DNA from: Fusibacter sp963666805
Lineage (GTDB): Bacteria > Bacillota > Clostridia > Peptostreptococcales > Acidaminobacteraceae
Reading direction: 5' to 3'
Assembly: GCA_963666805.2 (NCBI GenBank)
Contig: CAXXWR010000006.1
Coordinates: 806,001 to 870,000, forward strand
DNA: 64,000 nucleotides
The notes under the pieces: model-generated
What the model saw: the letters and a program-made list of their open reading frames with translations, nothing else
Told to the model about the DNA's origin: nothing
Databases searched by the model: none
Position numbers and translations under genes: made by a program
In this document: piece after piece, positions 16,476-25,016 of the stretch
How the letters are laid out: every line of letters begins with the position of its first letter
How positions within the stretch are numbered: the first letter of the stretch is position 1

Positions 16476-17743
16476 TCAACTTTAAAAATTGAGAAAGAAC
16501 GTCCACCGAAAAGAACGGTTTTATTAGCAGGTAAACCATCAGTGGTTTCGGGATCAAGGGTGCGCACTTTTTTAACAGTGATGTCACCACTGGTTAAAGT
16601 CACTTTCTTTTCATTGGAATAATAAGACGTATCTTCGTCGTTTGGATCACCTGCATCTTCGTGACCTTCAGGGAAAACAGTTGAAGACCATTCACGACCG
16701 TCGCCTTCATTAGCGGTTAAGATATAAGTTTGACCTGATTTTTCATAGATGTGTATGCCATCTGGCATGTAAGCACCAACAGCACCATCGTAGTTTTGGG
16801 CACTACCATCTAAGTAGATTTTATTGGCAGGATTGCTAAGATCTTTAAAGCCAAGTGCATCGACACGGGTAATACTTTGAGATTTAACGTCTACAGTTGC
16901 AATAGCGTTGTTTTCTTGAAGGGCAACATAGGCCATTTGACCGTCAGCGCTGACAGTAATATATTCTGGTTCTAAGTCTACTGATGGTGCTTGACCTTTT
17001 GTCATGATTACGCCAGATGCAGCAAGTGCGTCTCTTGAAGCATCAAGGGCGGTAAAATCGAGAATGTTGACAGTTTTTGATGAAAGATTAATGATTGAAA
17101 CACTGCCTTTTGGATCGACAACCGTTTGACCTGCTGAGTTGACACCATAGCCCATGCGGGGTTCGCCTTCATCAGCTGATAGTAGGGTGGTATTATCAGA
17201 AAAAATAACCATATCAGGTTGGATGCCCACAGTATAGTAAGTAGGGGTACCAAGTGTATCCTCACTATTGTCTATAGGAAATACAGCGACAAGGCCTGAA
17301 TCATTATAGCCTTTGGCTTGAATGGCAACGGCTAAATGACTTTTGTCAGGGGAAACGGCAACGCTGGTAATATCACCGTATTCAAAACCACTATTAGCTG
17401 ATTCAGCGGTACCAGCGAGGTTAATTTTAAAAGCTTGGTCACTAAGGTCTGAATAAGTCCCTGTTTTTAGGGTATCAAATGGCACAGCAATCAATAAACT
17501 GTTGATGCCATCTACAGCATATGCCATGTGGTTATTGGCATTATAGGTCACGATTTCAAGACCACCTTCTGGAGAGTTAGGATCAACGTCATAACGTGCG
17601 TTGAGTGTCATATTAAGGTGACCAGGAACGTTTTCAAGATAAGCACTTGTCTTTTCAGCAGCATAGACTGGCATGATTAGGAGTGTCATTGCCAATACAA
17701 GTGTGAAACATAAAAAGAGCCATTTGTTCGTTTTCTTTTGCAT
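16463..17743 (-). CDS. Choice-of-anchor I domain protein, signal-peptide half of the frameshifted nucleotidase gene
   Basis: 426 aa from ATG 17743, set by TTGGAGG five bases upstream. A Sec signal peptide is clear: KKTNKW then LFLCFTLVLAMTLLIM with cleavage likely after VYA-A. The rest is a beta-propeller-like choice-of-anchor I region (SPDKSHLAVAIQAKG, YITVSADGQMAYVALQENNAIA, LTANEGDGREW, LFGGRSFSIFKVD). In relatives this domain continues and is followed by a 5'-nucleotidase and cell-wall anchor, as found here in another frame. It ends early at TAA because of the frameshift. Probably a wall-associated enzyme for scavenging phosphate or nucleosides if the frame is intact in vivo. Confidence 0.88.
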   Translation of the reverse strand: MQKKTNKWLFLCFTLVLAMTLLIMPVYAAEKTSAYLENVPGHLNMTLNARYDVDPNSPEGGLEIVTYNANNHMAYAVDGINSLLIAVPFDTLKTGTYSDLSDQAFKINLAGTAESANSGFEYGDITSVAVSPDKSHLAVAIQAKGYNDSGLVAVFPIDNSEDTLGTPTYYTVGIQPDMVIFSDNTTLLSADEGEPRMGYGVNSAGQTVVDPKGSVSIINLSSKTVNILDFTALDASRDALAASGVIMTKGQAPSVDLEPEYITVSADGQMAYVALQENNAIATVDVKSQSITRVDALGFKDLSNPANKIYLDGSAQNYDGAVGAYMPDGIHIYEKSGQTYILTANEGDGREWSSTVFPEGHEDAGDPNDEDTSYYSNEKKVTLTSGDITVKKVRTLDPETTDGLPANKTVLFGGRSFSIFKVDTKG

Positions 17744-17894
17744 GTTTTCCTCCAATATTTTTCATTTGTCATAAGTGATTATTTTAAATGTAACAGAAAT
17801 AAGTTAGCCTCAAAGGCAGGCTAATGTTAAAAACGTGTGAAAAAGAAGTAAGGGACTGTGCGGTTAGATTTAGACAGTGTCATCAATTTGTAAA

Positions 17895-17923
17895 TTGAAG
17901 GGTCAAAATACTAGTGATACAAT
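17895..17923 (+). promoter_or_regulatory. Promoter of the 142-aa hypothetical gene
   Basis: TTGAAG (17895-17900), 17-bp spacer, TACAAT (17918-17923) with an extended TGA before the -10. Confidence 0.6.
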
Positions 17924-17960
17924 AGAACTAGGTGAATATATAATGAAATGAGGTAAAATG

Positions 17961-18392
17961 ATGGCTTTTACAATAGAGCATGATTTTAGTCAATCTGAAA
18001 AAGAGCGCTATAGACGATACCACAAGGCGCAAAAGTTATCTCACCAATTTGAAAAACCTTCTTTCTGGGCAGTTGATCGGGAGCGTGATGCCTACTTGGC
18101 TTGGATTGAAGGCGCAGGTTATAAAGAAGCGGGTCACCCACGTTTTTATCTCTTTATATGGAAGGGACAAAGTATCTCAGTAGAAGTTTATCAGCGGATT
18201 AAATGTGAGAAAGATGGTTCTGAGACCATTTATTATAAGATTGTGGGAATTTCCGCCCCTAAAGATATTCAATCTCAGGAACAAAATATGCTAGAATTAT
18301 TAAAAGAGGCGATTATAACCATGGCAAAAGCGCCTTATTATATTAAACCCCATTGTGTTTTTGAATACATAGAAAGGCCGAAGTACATGTAA
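17961..18392 (+). CDS. Hypothetical protein, 143 aa
   Basis: No family recognised. A soluble, charged protein: N-terminal helix (SQSEKERYRRYHKAQKL), then WAVDRERDAYLAWIEGAG, two strand-rich segments around FYLFIWKGQSISVEVYQRI and a C-terminal helix followed by PYYIKPHCVFEYI. No signal peptide, membrane segment or cysteine motif. ATG 17961 is preferred over 17958 because it is six bases from the SD gaggt. A good promoter lies just upstream. It is first in a row of same-strand genes for small membrane proteins. Confidence 0.65.
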   Translation: MAFTIEHDFSQSEKERYRRYHKAQKLSHQFEKPSFWAVDRERDAYLAWIEGAGYKEAGHPRFYLFIWKGQSISVEVYQRIKCEKDGSETIYYKIVGISAPKDIQSQEQNMLELLKEAIITMAKAPYYIKPHCVFEYIERPKYM

Positions 18393-18470
18393 TTGACTGC
18401 GACCCAAAGGTAATTTGAAGTATGGCTTCCAGATGAGTACTCATAATAATTTGACGAGAGGTTGTTGTTT

Positions 18471-19124
18471 ATGCGAAGTAAGGTGTTATTGTACTGTTTA
18501 TACAGTGGTTTTGTATTTTTGTTATTGATTCTTTCAGCCATTTTGAAGCGGGTTTCTCTACTCTTGCTTTTTGTTGTCCTTGTTACAGTCTCTTTGGCGG
18601 TGATTGGACCGAGAGTACTTTTGAGGTGTCCAAAGTGTGGGGAACGGCTTAACTTTATTGACTTAATCGAACTGATTGCACAAAAAGAACGTGCATGTAA
18701 AGTTTGTGGTAATCCGATTGATATTGAAACACTGAGGTTTAATGACAAACGTATTAAAATTAAGCTGAGAAATCCTAAAAAGCGTCGCTATGTGGTTTTG
18801 GCTTTTGTTATTCTGATTGGTCTTTATTTGTCTCATTACAGTGAAGCGGCTAGAACCAAAGGTCTGCTTCGTCAACTTGAAAGTGGGGCGGAGTTAGTTG
18901 TAGAAGATAGGAATTACAGTATCTTAGAGAAAATCAATTTAGATGAAGCTACTTTTGAAGTTGAACCTTTAACATTTACCGAAAAAAGAGACCTTGTCGA
19001 TGAAGATTATACGGCTTATCTTATGGATAGTCGAGATGATGTGGTCATGCATACGGATATTTATACTTATAAGAAAGACTGGGTCATTAAATGGCGTCGT
19101 CATTATTATAAGTTTGAATATTAA
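18471..19124 (+). CDS. Zinc-ribbon membrane protein A
   Basis: 217 aa from ATG 18471 (an in-frame TTG at 18462 lies in the SD region). Layout: two N-terminal hydrophobic helices (residues ~5-45: LYSGFVFLLLILSAIL, LLLLFVVLVTVSLAVIG), a four-cysteine zinc ribbon RCPKCGERL ... ACKVCGNPI at ~50-87, a third hydrophobic segment VVLAFVILIGLYLS, and a C-terminal ~85-residue domain ending DWVIKWRRHYYKFEY. The next gene has the same plan and a similar C-terminal end (WAVRYFWRYYQVPV), so they are paralogues. Function unknown; zinc ribbon on one membrane face with a probably opposite-side C-terminal domain. Confidence 0.7.
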   Translation: MRSKVLLYCLYSGFVFLLLILSAILKRVSLLLLFVVLVTVSLAVIGPRVLLRCPKCGERLNFIDLIELIAQKERACKVCGNPIDIETLRFNDKRIKIKLRNPKKRRYVVLAFVILIGLYLSHYSEAARTKGLLRQLESGAELVVEDRNYSILEKINLDEATFEVEPLTFTEKRDLVDEDYTAYLMDSRDDVVMHTDIYTYKKDWVIKWRRHYYKFEY

Positions 19125-19287
19125 TAATGATAGCTAGCATTTGGGCGTTGGCTATGGATACTCTATAAAGTGGGATAATTATACTTTTTAGAAAAAAATA
19201 AACATTTTAAAGATGAGTTTGATATAATGAAGGTGCCTTGGGAATAGAGGGGCCTTTTTATTTTTGCAGAAAGGAGGACTAAAATCA

Positions 19288-19998
19288 ATGTTTCATAAAG
19301 TGAACGCGAAAAAGTATACACAAGTGGTCTTAATCACCCATCTTATAATGGTCATTCTTTTCTTTGCAAGTGTCTTTGTAGGCAAGGCTTGGCTGCTTCT
19401 TGGGGTCTTTATCATATGGATGGGCTTTATTGTTGTGGATGATTTATTTATACACGTAAAATGTCCACACTGCGGTGTGACTCAATACCTTAAACACCTT
19501 ATCAAAGCCTTGAGGATCAATAAGGAGCATTTACCCTATCGTTGTGATCATTGCGGGGGTAGAATTTATCTGGAAGAAATTAAAATCAATGATCCAAAGG
19601 TTAAATTACAGAAGAGACCTTTTAGGACATGGCAAAATATGCTGGGCATAGCTTTCATTCTTATATACATATTTTTCACACAGTTGAGCCCTCAGGCGAG
19701 ACTGGATCATGTTAATGATGAACTGATGATTGCTTCCGTAAATGTCGAGAGGATGGCAGTTTACAATGAGAATCAAGAGCTTGTGACCTTGCTCCCTTTT
19801 GGTCACCATTTTCCGATTAAGTTAGTTGCAAATGATACGATAGAGGTTTTGCCGAAAGCCAATAAAGGCTTTAGAATCGTCTGTCAAAATGACAAAAAAA
19901 CCTATTTTGATAGACCTGCCATTAAGCTTGGAGAGGGACGTTGGGCAGTCAGGTATTTTTGGCGATACTATCAAGTCCCTGTAGATGAGAAAGGGTGA
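19288..19998 (+). CDS. Zinc-ribbon membrane protein B (paralogue of A)
   Basis: 236 aa from ATG 19288, ten bases after aaaggagg; the longer start at 19264 has no SD. Two N-terminal membrane helices (VVLITHLIMVILFFASVFVG, AWLLLGVFIIWMGFIVVDD), a ribbon with KCPHCGVTQ and YRCDHCGGRIY, a third helix MLGIAFILIYIFF, and a C-terminal domain ending in WAVRYFWRYYQVPV. A TATAAT at 19223 and a weak hairpin plus T-run at 19229-19265 lie just upstream, which could attenuate it. It overlaps nothing but is followed after one base by the next gene, so the two are translationally coupled. Function unknown. Confidence 0.7.
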   Translation: MFHKVNAKKYTQVVLITHLIMVILFFASVFVGKAWLLLGVFIIWMGFIVVDDLFIHVKCPHCGVTQYLKHLIKALRINKEHLPYRCDHCGGRIYLEEIKINDPKVKLQKRPFRTWQNMLGIAFILIYIFFTQLSPQARLDHVNDELMIASVNVERMAVYNENQELVTLLPFGHHFPIKLVANDTIEVLPKANKGFRIVCQNDKKTYFDRPAIKLGEGRWAVRYFWRYYQVPVDEKG

Positions 19999-19999
19999 A

Positions 20000-20554
20000 A
20001 TGATGAAAGCAAGACAAATACTGCTTGTTATATTGATACTTATGGTGGTCTCTTTTGCAGGCGTTAGAATTTATCATTCAAAAGACCTTGTAGCGCAAAG
20101 AGCCGAGGAGGCTATCACGGCAAATGATGACAACCTAAAGCTACTCGGGCACTATGACTCTGACCTCGAACCCCTCTGGATTTATGGGGATGATGAAGGC
20201 TTTGTAGTGATTGAGTTACATAGGCGTTATTGGGGCTATTTAAGGCGTCTTGGCTACCAAGAGAGTCAATCAGGTCTTAAAAACAAGGGCACTTCAATAT
20301 TGACCCAAAATCAGACCTTGAGCGATGGCACTAGCCGTTATATTTTTGTGGGAAAAGTAGACCTAAGCCGTGTGAATACCCTTAAAATTCAAATCGGGCA
20401 AAATGAAATTACCCCACCTATTGATCAAGTGACAGGCTATTGGTTTTTACAGCTTGATCCTGAAGAAATTGAGGGCGCAGAGGAATATCAAGTCGAGACA
20501 TTATATGATGATGAAGTGATCGATGTTTTTTTATATGAGTTTAAAGACATATGA
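20000..20554 (+). CDS. Membrane-anchored hypothetical protein
   Basis: 184 aa from ATG 20000 (an ATG follows immediately at 20003); SD agaaagggtg lies in the end of the previous gene. One N-terminal transmembrane anchor or uncleaved signal (ILLVILILMVVSFAGV), then ~155 residues outside. The body has strand-rich segments such as LEPLWIYGDDEGFVVIELH and a late domain with EITPPIDQVTGYWFLQLD and EYQVETLYDDEVIDVF, which looks like an immunoglobulin-like fold. No lipobox. Coupling to zinc-ribbon protein B suggests a shared envelope role. Family not recognised. Confidence 0.65.
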   Translation: MMKARQILLVILILMVVSFAGVRIYHSKDLVAQRAEEAITANDDNLKLLGHYDSDLEPLWIYGDDEGFVVIELHRRYWGYLRRLGYQESQSGLKNKGTSILTQNQTLSDGTSRYIFVGKVDLSRVNTLKIQIGQNEITPPIDQVTGYWFLQLDPEEIEGAEEYQVETLYDDEVIDVFLYEFKDI

Positions 20555-20610
20555 CGGAATAGATGAAGTGGAGCTGACACAGCCTATTTTATACAATAAG
20601 GGGTTATTCA

Positions 20611-20786
20611 ATGAGATCGTATTACTTTTTTATAATAGTGCAGTTGATTTTAGCGCTAGTCATAATCTGTTTATTGGTTGTATCCATTGTTAAGATTCAA
20701 AAAAGGACAAGTTAAGTTTTTTGTATCTGGCCATTTGCCTTGTGTTACTATTATTTATGACAATCAACCCCACGTTTTACAGCTAG
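20611..20786 (+). pseudogene. Small two-helix membrane protein broken at an A6 run
   Basis: From ATG 20611 (SD aagggg) a 34-aa frame gives one helix, YYFFIIVQLILALVIICLL then VVSIVKIQKRTS-stop at 20715. One base back at the A6 run (20699-20704) the frame continues as KKDKLSFLYLAICLVLLLFMTINPTFYS with a stop at 20784, a second good membrane helix. So the ancestral product was probably a ~58-aa two-helix protein. The indel may be real decay, poly-A slippage, or a sequence error. The shorter 34-aa product could still be made. Confidence 0.6.
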
Positions 20787-20820
20787 AACCGTCTTTTGAA
20801 GAAGCCTATGGAGAAAATTC

Positions 20821-20925
20821 ATGACAACATTTATGCTAAAAATAATAGGTGCTATTTTAATGACAATGGACCATACAAGGTCATTTTTTCAGGCAACGCC
20901 TGGATGGTTTGGATGGGTTAAATAA
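20821..20925 (+). pseudogene. TraX-family N-terminal remnant
   Basis: ATG 20821 encodes 34 residues: MTTFMLKIIGAILMTMDH then RSFFQATPGWFGWVK and a stop. This matches the first helix of TraX-family membrane acetyltransferases (LKIIG..LM..DH...FF...P.WF..), which normally run over 200 residues. The rest is missing, so it is a truncated remnant. It abuts the frameshifted small gene, marking 20.6-21.0 kb as a decayed stretch. Confidence 0.6.
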
Positions 20926-21006
20926 TAACTTAGATGATACTTGGGGAGAGTCTAAAACTTATGAAAAAACGTGCTCATACTATTCAAACAATTAAAGGAT
21001 ATAAAA

Positions 21007-21516
21007 TTGAAGAAAAAAATAAGTAAAAAGGATATTATTATAATTATCTTGCTAGTAGTTATCGTTGGCCTTTTGATAGATCGAGGTATCTCAAAATCTA
21101 ATGATTACACCTCCTGGTTATATGGGTTTCAGCAAAACTGCCTTGGCATGTCAAGAAGCAATTACAGGGGTGTTCAAGATGCTCAGATTACAATGACAAG
21201 ATTAAACGAGGCGATTTCACAATTAGCTTATATGGGTTTTTATGATGAAAAGGACTATTTGGGAGCAATGGAGGAAGGTTATCAAGCTTATCTTCTTCAA
21301 ATAGTGAATGATGAAGTCGATAAAGATGAGAGCCTAAAATTAATCTCACAAGACTTTAAAGCAATCTATGAATCAATAGGGGAACATAAGAGAGTTTGGA
21401 CAAGAAGACAGCTTGAGGATATTTTGAGACAAGCACTCATGTCACATGAGAGAGCGCCATTTGTCCAAGACTATTATATACACAACATGAATCTTGATGA
21501 TTTACTCAATGATTAA
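21007..21516 (+). CDS. Membrane-anchored hypothetical protein
   Basis: 169 aa from TTG 21007, chosen because aaagga sits seven bases before it; the frame opens earlier at GTG 20971 without an SD. One N-terminal anchor (DIIIIILLVVIVGLLIDRG), then a ~140-residue alpha-helical domain (YTSWLYGFQQNC, MTRLNEAISQLAYMGFY, AMEEGYQAYLLQIVNDEV, LISQDFKAIYESIG, RQLEDILRQALMSHERAPF). No known family. A possible 21-codon peptide frame (20961-21026) overlaps its start and could couple translation. It ends at a clear terminator. Confidence 0.6.
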   Translation: MKKKISKKDIIIIILLVVIVGLLIDRGISKSNDYTSWLYGFQQNCLGMSRSNYRGVQDAQITMTRLNEAISQLAYMGFYDEKDYLGAMEEGYQAYLLQIVNDEVDKDESLKLISQDFKAIYESIGEHKRVWTRRQLEDILRQALMSHERAPFVQDYYIHNMNLDDLLND

Positions 21517-21543
21517 GACAATCTTAACTGAATCAACAACCTC

Positions 21544-21588
21544 AAAGAACTGCCACTCCTCAAAAGGGACCAAGGCAGTTCTTTTTTT
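21544..21588 (+). terminator. Intrinsic terminator before the suf operon
   Basis: Stem aaagaactgcc / ggcagttcttt followed by seven T. Confidence 0.9.
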
Positions 21589-21660
21589 GATGTTCACATG
21601 ACCTCTTGTTTGTCATCAAAAACACAATCGTTAATTATTTGTAAATGAAAGCGATAATCA

Positions 21661-21689
21661 TTGATATTTAACTCAAAAACGGGTAATAT
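21661..21689 (+). promoter_or_regulatory. Promoter of the suf operon
   Basis: TTGATA (21661-21666), 17-bp spacer, TAATAT (21684-21689). Confidence 0.5.
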
Positions 21690-21703
21690 GAATATAAGAT
21701 AAT

Positions 21704-21722
21704 CCTTAGTAAATTACTAGGG
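21704..21722. promoter_or_regulatory. Operator-like palindrome CCTTAGTAA-A-TTACTAGGG before sufC
   Basis: Nine-base arms with one mismatch, placed just after the predicted start site and before the sufC SD, so a bound repressor would block transcription. Layout resembles Rrf2/IscR-type sites, which are A/T-flanked palindromes of this size, but the regulator is not in the window. Confidence 0.55.
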
Positions 21723-21742
21723 TATAAAAAGGAGGCAGCAAA

Positions 21743-22495
21743 ATGGCTGATAATATTATTAAAATAGAGGGTCTTAAAGCAAGTGCTGATGGCGGAGAGA
21801 TTTTAAAGGGCATCGACCTTAATATCAATGCAGGTGAAATTCATGTGGTGATGGGACCAAACGGTGCAGGTAAATCAACACTTGCCAACGTCCTTATGGG
21901 ACATCCTGCATATGAAGTGACAGGGGGAGATGTTGATTTTCTTGGTCAAAATTTACTGGATATGAAAGTAGACGAAAGAGCACGTGCAGGACTTTTCTTG
22001 TCATTCCAATATCCACAAGAAGTACCAGGGGTAACTGTTGAAAACTTCATCAGAACAGCAAGTAAAGAAGTTCAAGGTATTATGCCAATGGCACTGGCTT
22101 TTAAACGTGATCTTAAAGCGAAAATGTCAGAACTCAACATGGATGAAAAATACCTTTCAAGATATTTAAACCAAGGCTTCTCTGGTGGTGAAAAGAAGAA
22201 AAACGAAATCTTACAAATGGCGATGTTAAATCCAAAACTCGCAATCCTTGATGAAACAGATTCAGGGCTTGATGTGGATGCCATTAAAGATGTTTATGAA
22301 ATGGTTCAAAAGCTTTCAAGTGAAAAAAATGCCATTCTCATTATTACACATTATAATAAAATTCTTAGCTACATCAAGCCAGATTTTGTCCATGTCTTAG
22401 TAGATGGTAAAATCGTGAAAAATGGAGACTTATCCCTTGCAGATGAAATCGAAGAAAAAGGATACGAAGCATTTAAAAAGGAAGTGATTGCATGA
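21743..22495 (+). CDS. sufC: Fe-S assembly ATPase SufC
   Basis: 250 aa, the standard SufC size. An ABC-type ATPase that drives the SufBC2D scaffold on which Fe-S clusters are assembled. Walker A MGPNGAGKST at ~37-46, ABC signature GFSGGEKKKNEI (the EKKK form is typical of SufC), Walker B LAILDETDSGLDVD. SD aaggagg, 9 bases before ATG. First gene of sufCBDSU; its last codons overlap the sufB ATG by four bases (ATGA), giving translational coupling. As the only Fe-S assembly set in the window it would serve HydE, CyuA and other cluster enzymes. Confidence 0.97.
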   Translation: MADNIIKIEGLKASADGGEILKGIDLNINAGEIHVVMGPNGAGKSTLANVLMGHPAYEVTGGDVDFLGQNLLDMKVDERARAGLFLSFQYPQEVPGVTVENFIRTASKEVQGIMPMALAFKRDLKAKMSELNMDEKYLSRYLNQGFSGGEKKKNEILQMAMLNPKLAILDETDSGLDVDAIKDVYEMVQKLSSEKNAILIITHYNKILSYIKPDFVHVLVDGKIVKNGDLSLADEIEEKGYEAFKKEVIA

Positions 22496-23892
22496 GTAAA
22501 ACCTATGTAGCTGATGTCGAACGTGGGATTTACGATGTGATTGATAAAGAAGATCACCGTTTTGTCGCAGACAAAGGCTTAACCGAAGAAGTCATTAGAG
22601 AAATATCAGCAGAAAAAAATGAACCCGAGTGGATGCTTGAGTACAGACTTAAATCCCTCGAAATTTATAAATCAAAACCTGTTCCTACTTGGGGAGCAGA
22701 TCTTTCAGAGTTGGACGTAGAAAATATCATCCACTATGTGAGACCGAACACAGATATGAAAAACAGCTGGGATGATGTGCCTGAAGACATCAAGAATACA
22801 TTTGAACGCTTGGGGATTCCAGAAGCTGAAAGAAAATCCCTCGCAGGTGTCGGTGCACAATATGACTCAGAGGTGGTTTATCATTCTATGAGAAAAGACC
22901 TCGAAGAGCAAGGTGTGGTTTACACTGACATGGAATCAGCTGTAAGAGACTATGAAGACATCGTGAAGAAATACTTCATGACCATTATTACTAACCGTGA
23001 CCATAAGTTTTCAGCCCTTCATGGTGCAGTATGGTCAGGGGGCTCTTTTGTTTATGTGCCAGCAGGTGTTGAAGTAGATTTTCCACTTCAATCTTATTTT
23101 AGACTTAACGCTAAAGGGGCAGGTCAGTTTGAACATACCCTCATTATTGTAGAAGAAGGAGCGAGTCTCCACTTTATAGAAGGTTGTTCGGCGCCTAAAT
23201 ATTCAGTCCAAAACTTACATGCCGGAGCCGTTGAACTCTTCGTTAAAGAAAATGCTAAACTCAGATATTCGACTATTGAAAACTGGTCAAGAAACATGTA
23301 CAACCTCAATACCAAACGTTGTCAAGTTGAGAAGAACGGTAAAATCGAATGGGTATCAGGCTCATTTGGTTCGAGAGTTTCTATGTTATATCCTATGAGT
23401 ATCCTTAAAGGAGAAGGCGCATCCAGTGAATTTACAGGGATTACGTTTGCAGCTAAAGGACAGTACCTCGATACAGGGACTAAGGTGGTTCATGCGGCAC
23501 CGAATACGACTTCTATTGTGAATTCTAAATCTATCTCAAAAGATGGCGGTCATGCTTTCTATAGAGGCCTCCTTAAAGTAACACCAAATGCAACAGGTGT
23601 TAAGTCAACGGTTAACTGTGAGTCTTTAATGCTCGACAATGAGTCTAAATCAGACACGCTTCCGATTATTGATATTATGAACGATCAAGTGGATATTGGT
23701 CATGAAGCCAAAATAGGCCGTATTAGTGATGAAGCCATCTTCTATCTTATGAGTCGTGGAATCCCTGAAGATGAAGCTAAAGCGATGATTGTTAGAGGAT
23801 TTGTTGAACCGATTACTAAAGAACTGCCACTTGAATATGCGGTAGAACTGAACAACTTAATCTCATTAGAACTTGAAGGAACGATTGGTTAG
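22492..23892 (+). CDS. sufB: Fe-S cluster scaffold SufB
   Basis: 466 aa, full length for SufB. Forms the SufB-SufC-SufD scaffold complex in the cytosol and holds the nascent cluster. The C-terminal beta-helix core is evident (FVYVPAGVEVDFPLQSYFR, GCSAPKYSVQNLHAG, TKRCQVEKNGKIEWVSGSFG) and ends with the conserved DEAIFYLMSRGIPEDEAKAMIVRGF. The order C-B-D-S-U differs from Bacillus (C-D-S-U-B) and is common in Clostridia. Overlaps sufC by four bases; eight bases separate it from sufD. Confidence 0.97.
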   Translation: MSKTYVADVERGIYDVIDKEDHRFVADKGLTEEVIREISAEKNEPEWMLEYRLKSLEIYKSKPVPTWGADLSELDVENIIHYVRPNTDMKNSWDDVPEDIKNTFERLGIPEAERKSLAGVGAQYDSEVVYHSMRKDLEEQGVVYTDMESAVRDYEDIVKKYFMTIITNRDHKFSALHGAVWSGGSFVYVPAGVEVDFPLQSYFRLNAKGAGQFEHTLIIVEEGASLHFIEGCSAPKYSVQNLHAGAVELFVKENAKLRYSTIENWSRNMYNLNTKRCQVEKNGKIEWVSGSFGSRVSMLYPMSILKGEGASSEFTGITFAAKGQYLDTGTKVVHAAPNTTSIVNSKSISKDGGHAFYRGLLKVTPNATGVKSTVNCESLMLDNESKSDTLPIIDIMNDQVDIGHEAKIGRISDEAIFYLMSRGIPEDEAKAMIVRGFVEPITKELPLEYAVELNNLISLELEGTIG

Positions 23893-23900
23893 GAGGACGT

Positions 23901-25016
23901 ATGAACTTATTAGAAGAAAGACAAAAGGCTTTTGATGTACGTCCATTACCCACATGGAAACGTGCAAAATTACCTGAAAATTTATTTGATAGAGCAAGTG
24001 AAAAAAGCAAGGTGACAGTCACCGTAGAAGGGGATGAAACACTGGTTAAACCCCTTGATACTTGGCTTGAATCTGACAGCTTTAATGAGCGATATTTGAT
24101 TGAAAAAGAAGCCATTAAACATTTAGGCGATTCGTTTATAGAATTTGCAACAGGTTATTCTAATCACCACTATGTCGTAGAAGCCAAGCGTAAAGGTTTT
24201 GACAGACAAAAGGTTAAATTTACCTACCATCAAGAAGGAACATTGGTTGATCAATATGTGATTATTGCTTATGAAGGGGCTAAACTGGATGTCATTATTG
24301 ATTACCGTCAAGCGGATTTAGACAGTGAAATCCTCAACCAACATTATGGTTTAACCCGTATTATCGCGGAAAACGGCAGTGACGTGAAAGTCTATAAGGT
24401 TCAACAGTTGGGGTCAAAAGATAATCAATTTGAACAAGTCTTTGCTAAAACGGAAGAAGGCGCTAAAGTAGAAGTTCTTGACGTGGAATTAGGCGGTGCA
24501 TTTAAAGCTGTAGCCTATGAAAACAACCTGAGAGGCCGTCATGCTAATGCCGTTTTTAACTCACTTTACTATGGTGAAAATGATGACAAACTAGATTTGT
24601 CTTACACGGTTAATCACTTTGCCAAAGAGACAGAAAGTACGATTTTGTCAAAAGGGGCATTAGATGACCATGCAAAAAAAGTTTTTAGAGGCAATTTATT
24701 CTTTGAACAAGGTGCTAGCAAATCAGTGGGTAAAGAAGAAGAATTCGTCATTTTACTTGATCGCAAAGTGGAATCAGATTCAATACCAGCACTTATGTGT
24801 TCAGAAGATGATGTCATTGGTGAACATGCGGCTAGTGTAGGGCAATTAGACCAAGAAAAGCTCTTCTATTTGATGAGTCGTGGTTTTTCAGAACTTGAAG
24901 CTAAAAAAATGGTCATCAAGGCATCGTTCGAAGAAGTCTTAATGTCTCTTGATGATGAGTCACTCAAAGCAGATATTAGTGAAACACTTGATAGGAGGCT
25001 TGATAGTCGTGTATAA
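23901..25016 (+). CDS. sufD: Fe-S assembly protein SufD
   Basis: 371 aa. Paralogue of SufB in the same complex, thought to help iron entry. N-terminal helix (FDVRPLPTWKRAKLPENL), central beta-helix (GRHANAVFNSLYYGENDDKL, LSYTVNHFAKETES), and the shared end GQLDQEKLFYLMSRGFSELEAKKMV. SD taggagg at 23890. Its end overlaps the sufS GTG start by eight bases. Confidence 0.95.
   Translation: MNLLEERQKAFDVRPLPTWKRAKLPENLFDRASEKSKVTVTVEGDETLVKPLDTWLESDSFNERYLIEKEAIKHLGDSFIEFATGYSNHHYVVEAKRKGFDRQKVKFTYHQEGTLVDQYVIIAYEGAKLDVIIDYRQADLDSEILNQHYGLTRIIAENGSDVKVYKVQQLGSKDNQFEQVFAKTEEGAKVEVLDVELGGAFKAVAYENNLRGRHANAVFNSLYYGENDDKLDLSYTVNHFAKETESTILSKGALDDHAKKVFRGNLFFEQGASKSVGKEEEFVILLDRKVESDSIPALMCSEDDVIGEHAASVGQLDQEKLFYLMSRGFSELEAKKMVIKASFEEVLMSLDDESLKADISETLDRRLDSRV

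Noticed and set aside
20714..20823. Third open frame after the small two-helix gene (reads KFFVSGHLPCV ...)
   Set aside because: No start codon or SD; the alternative frame gives a clear membrane helix that continues the upstream gene.
20961..21026. 21-codon ORF before the anchored hypothetical protein
   Set aside because: Has a fair SD, but too short and without any recognisable feature; kept only as a possible leader peptide.
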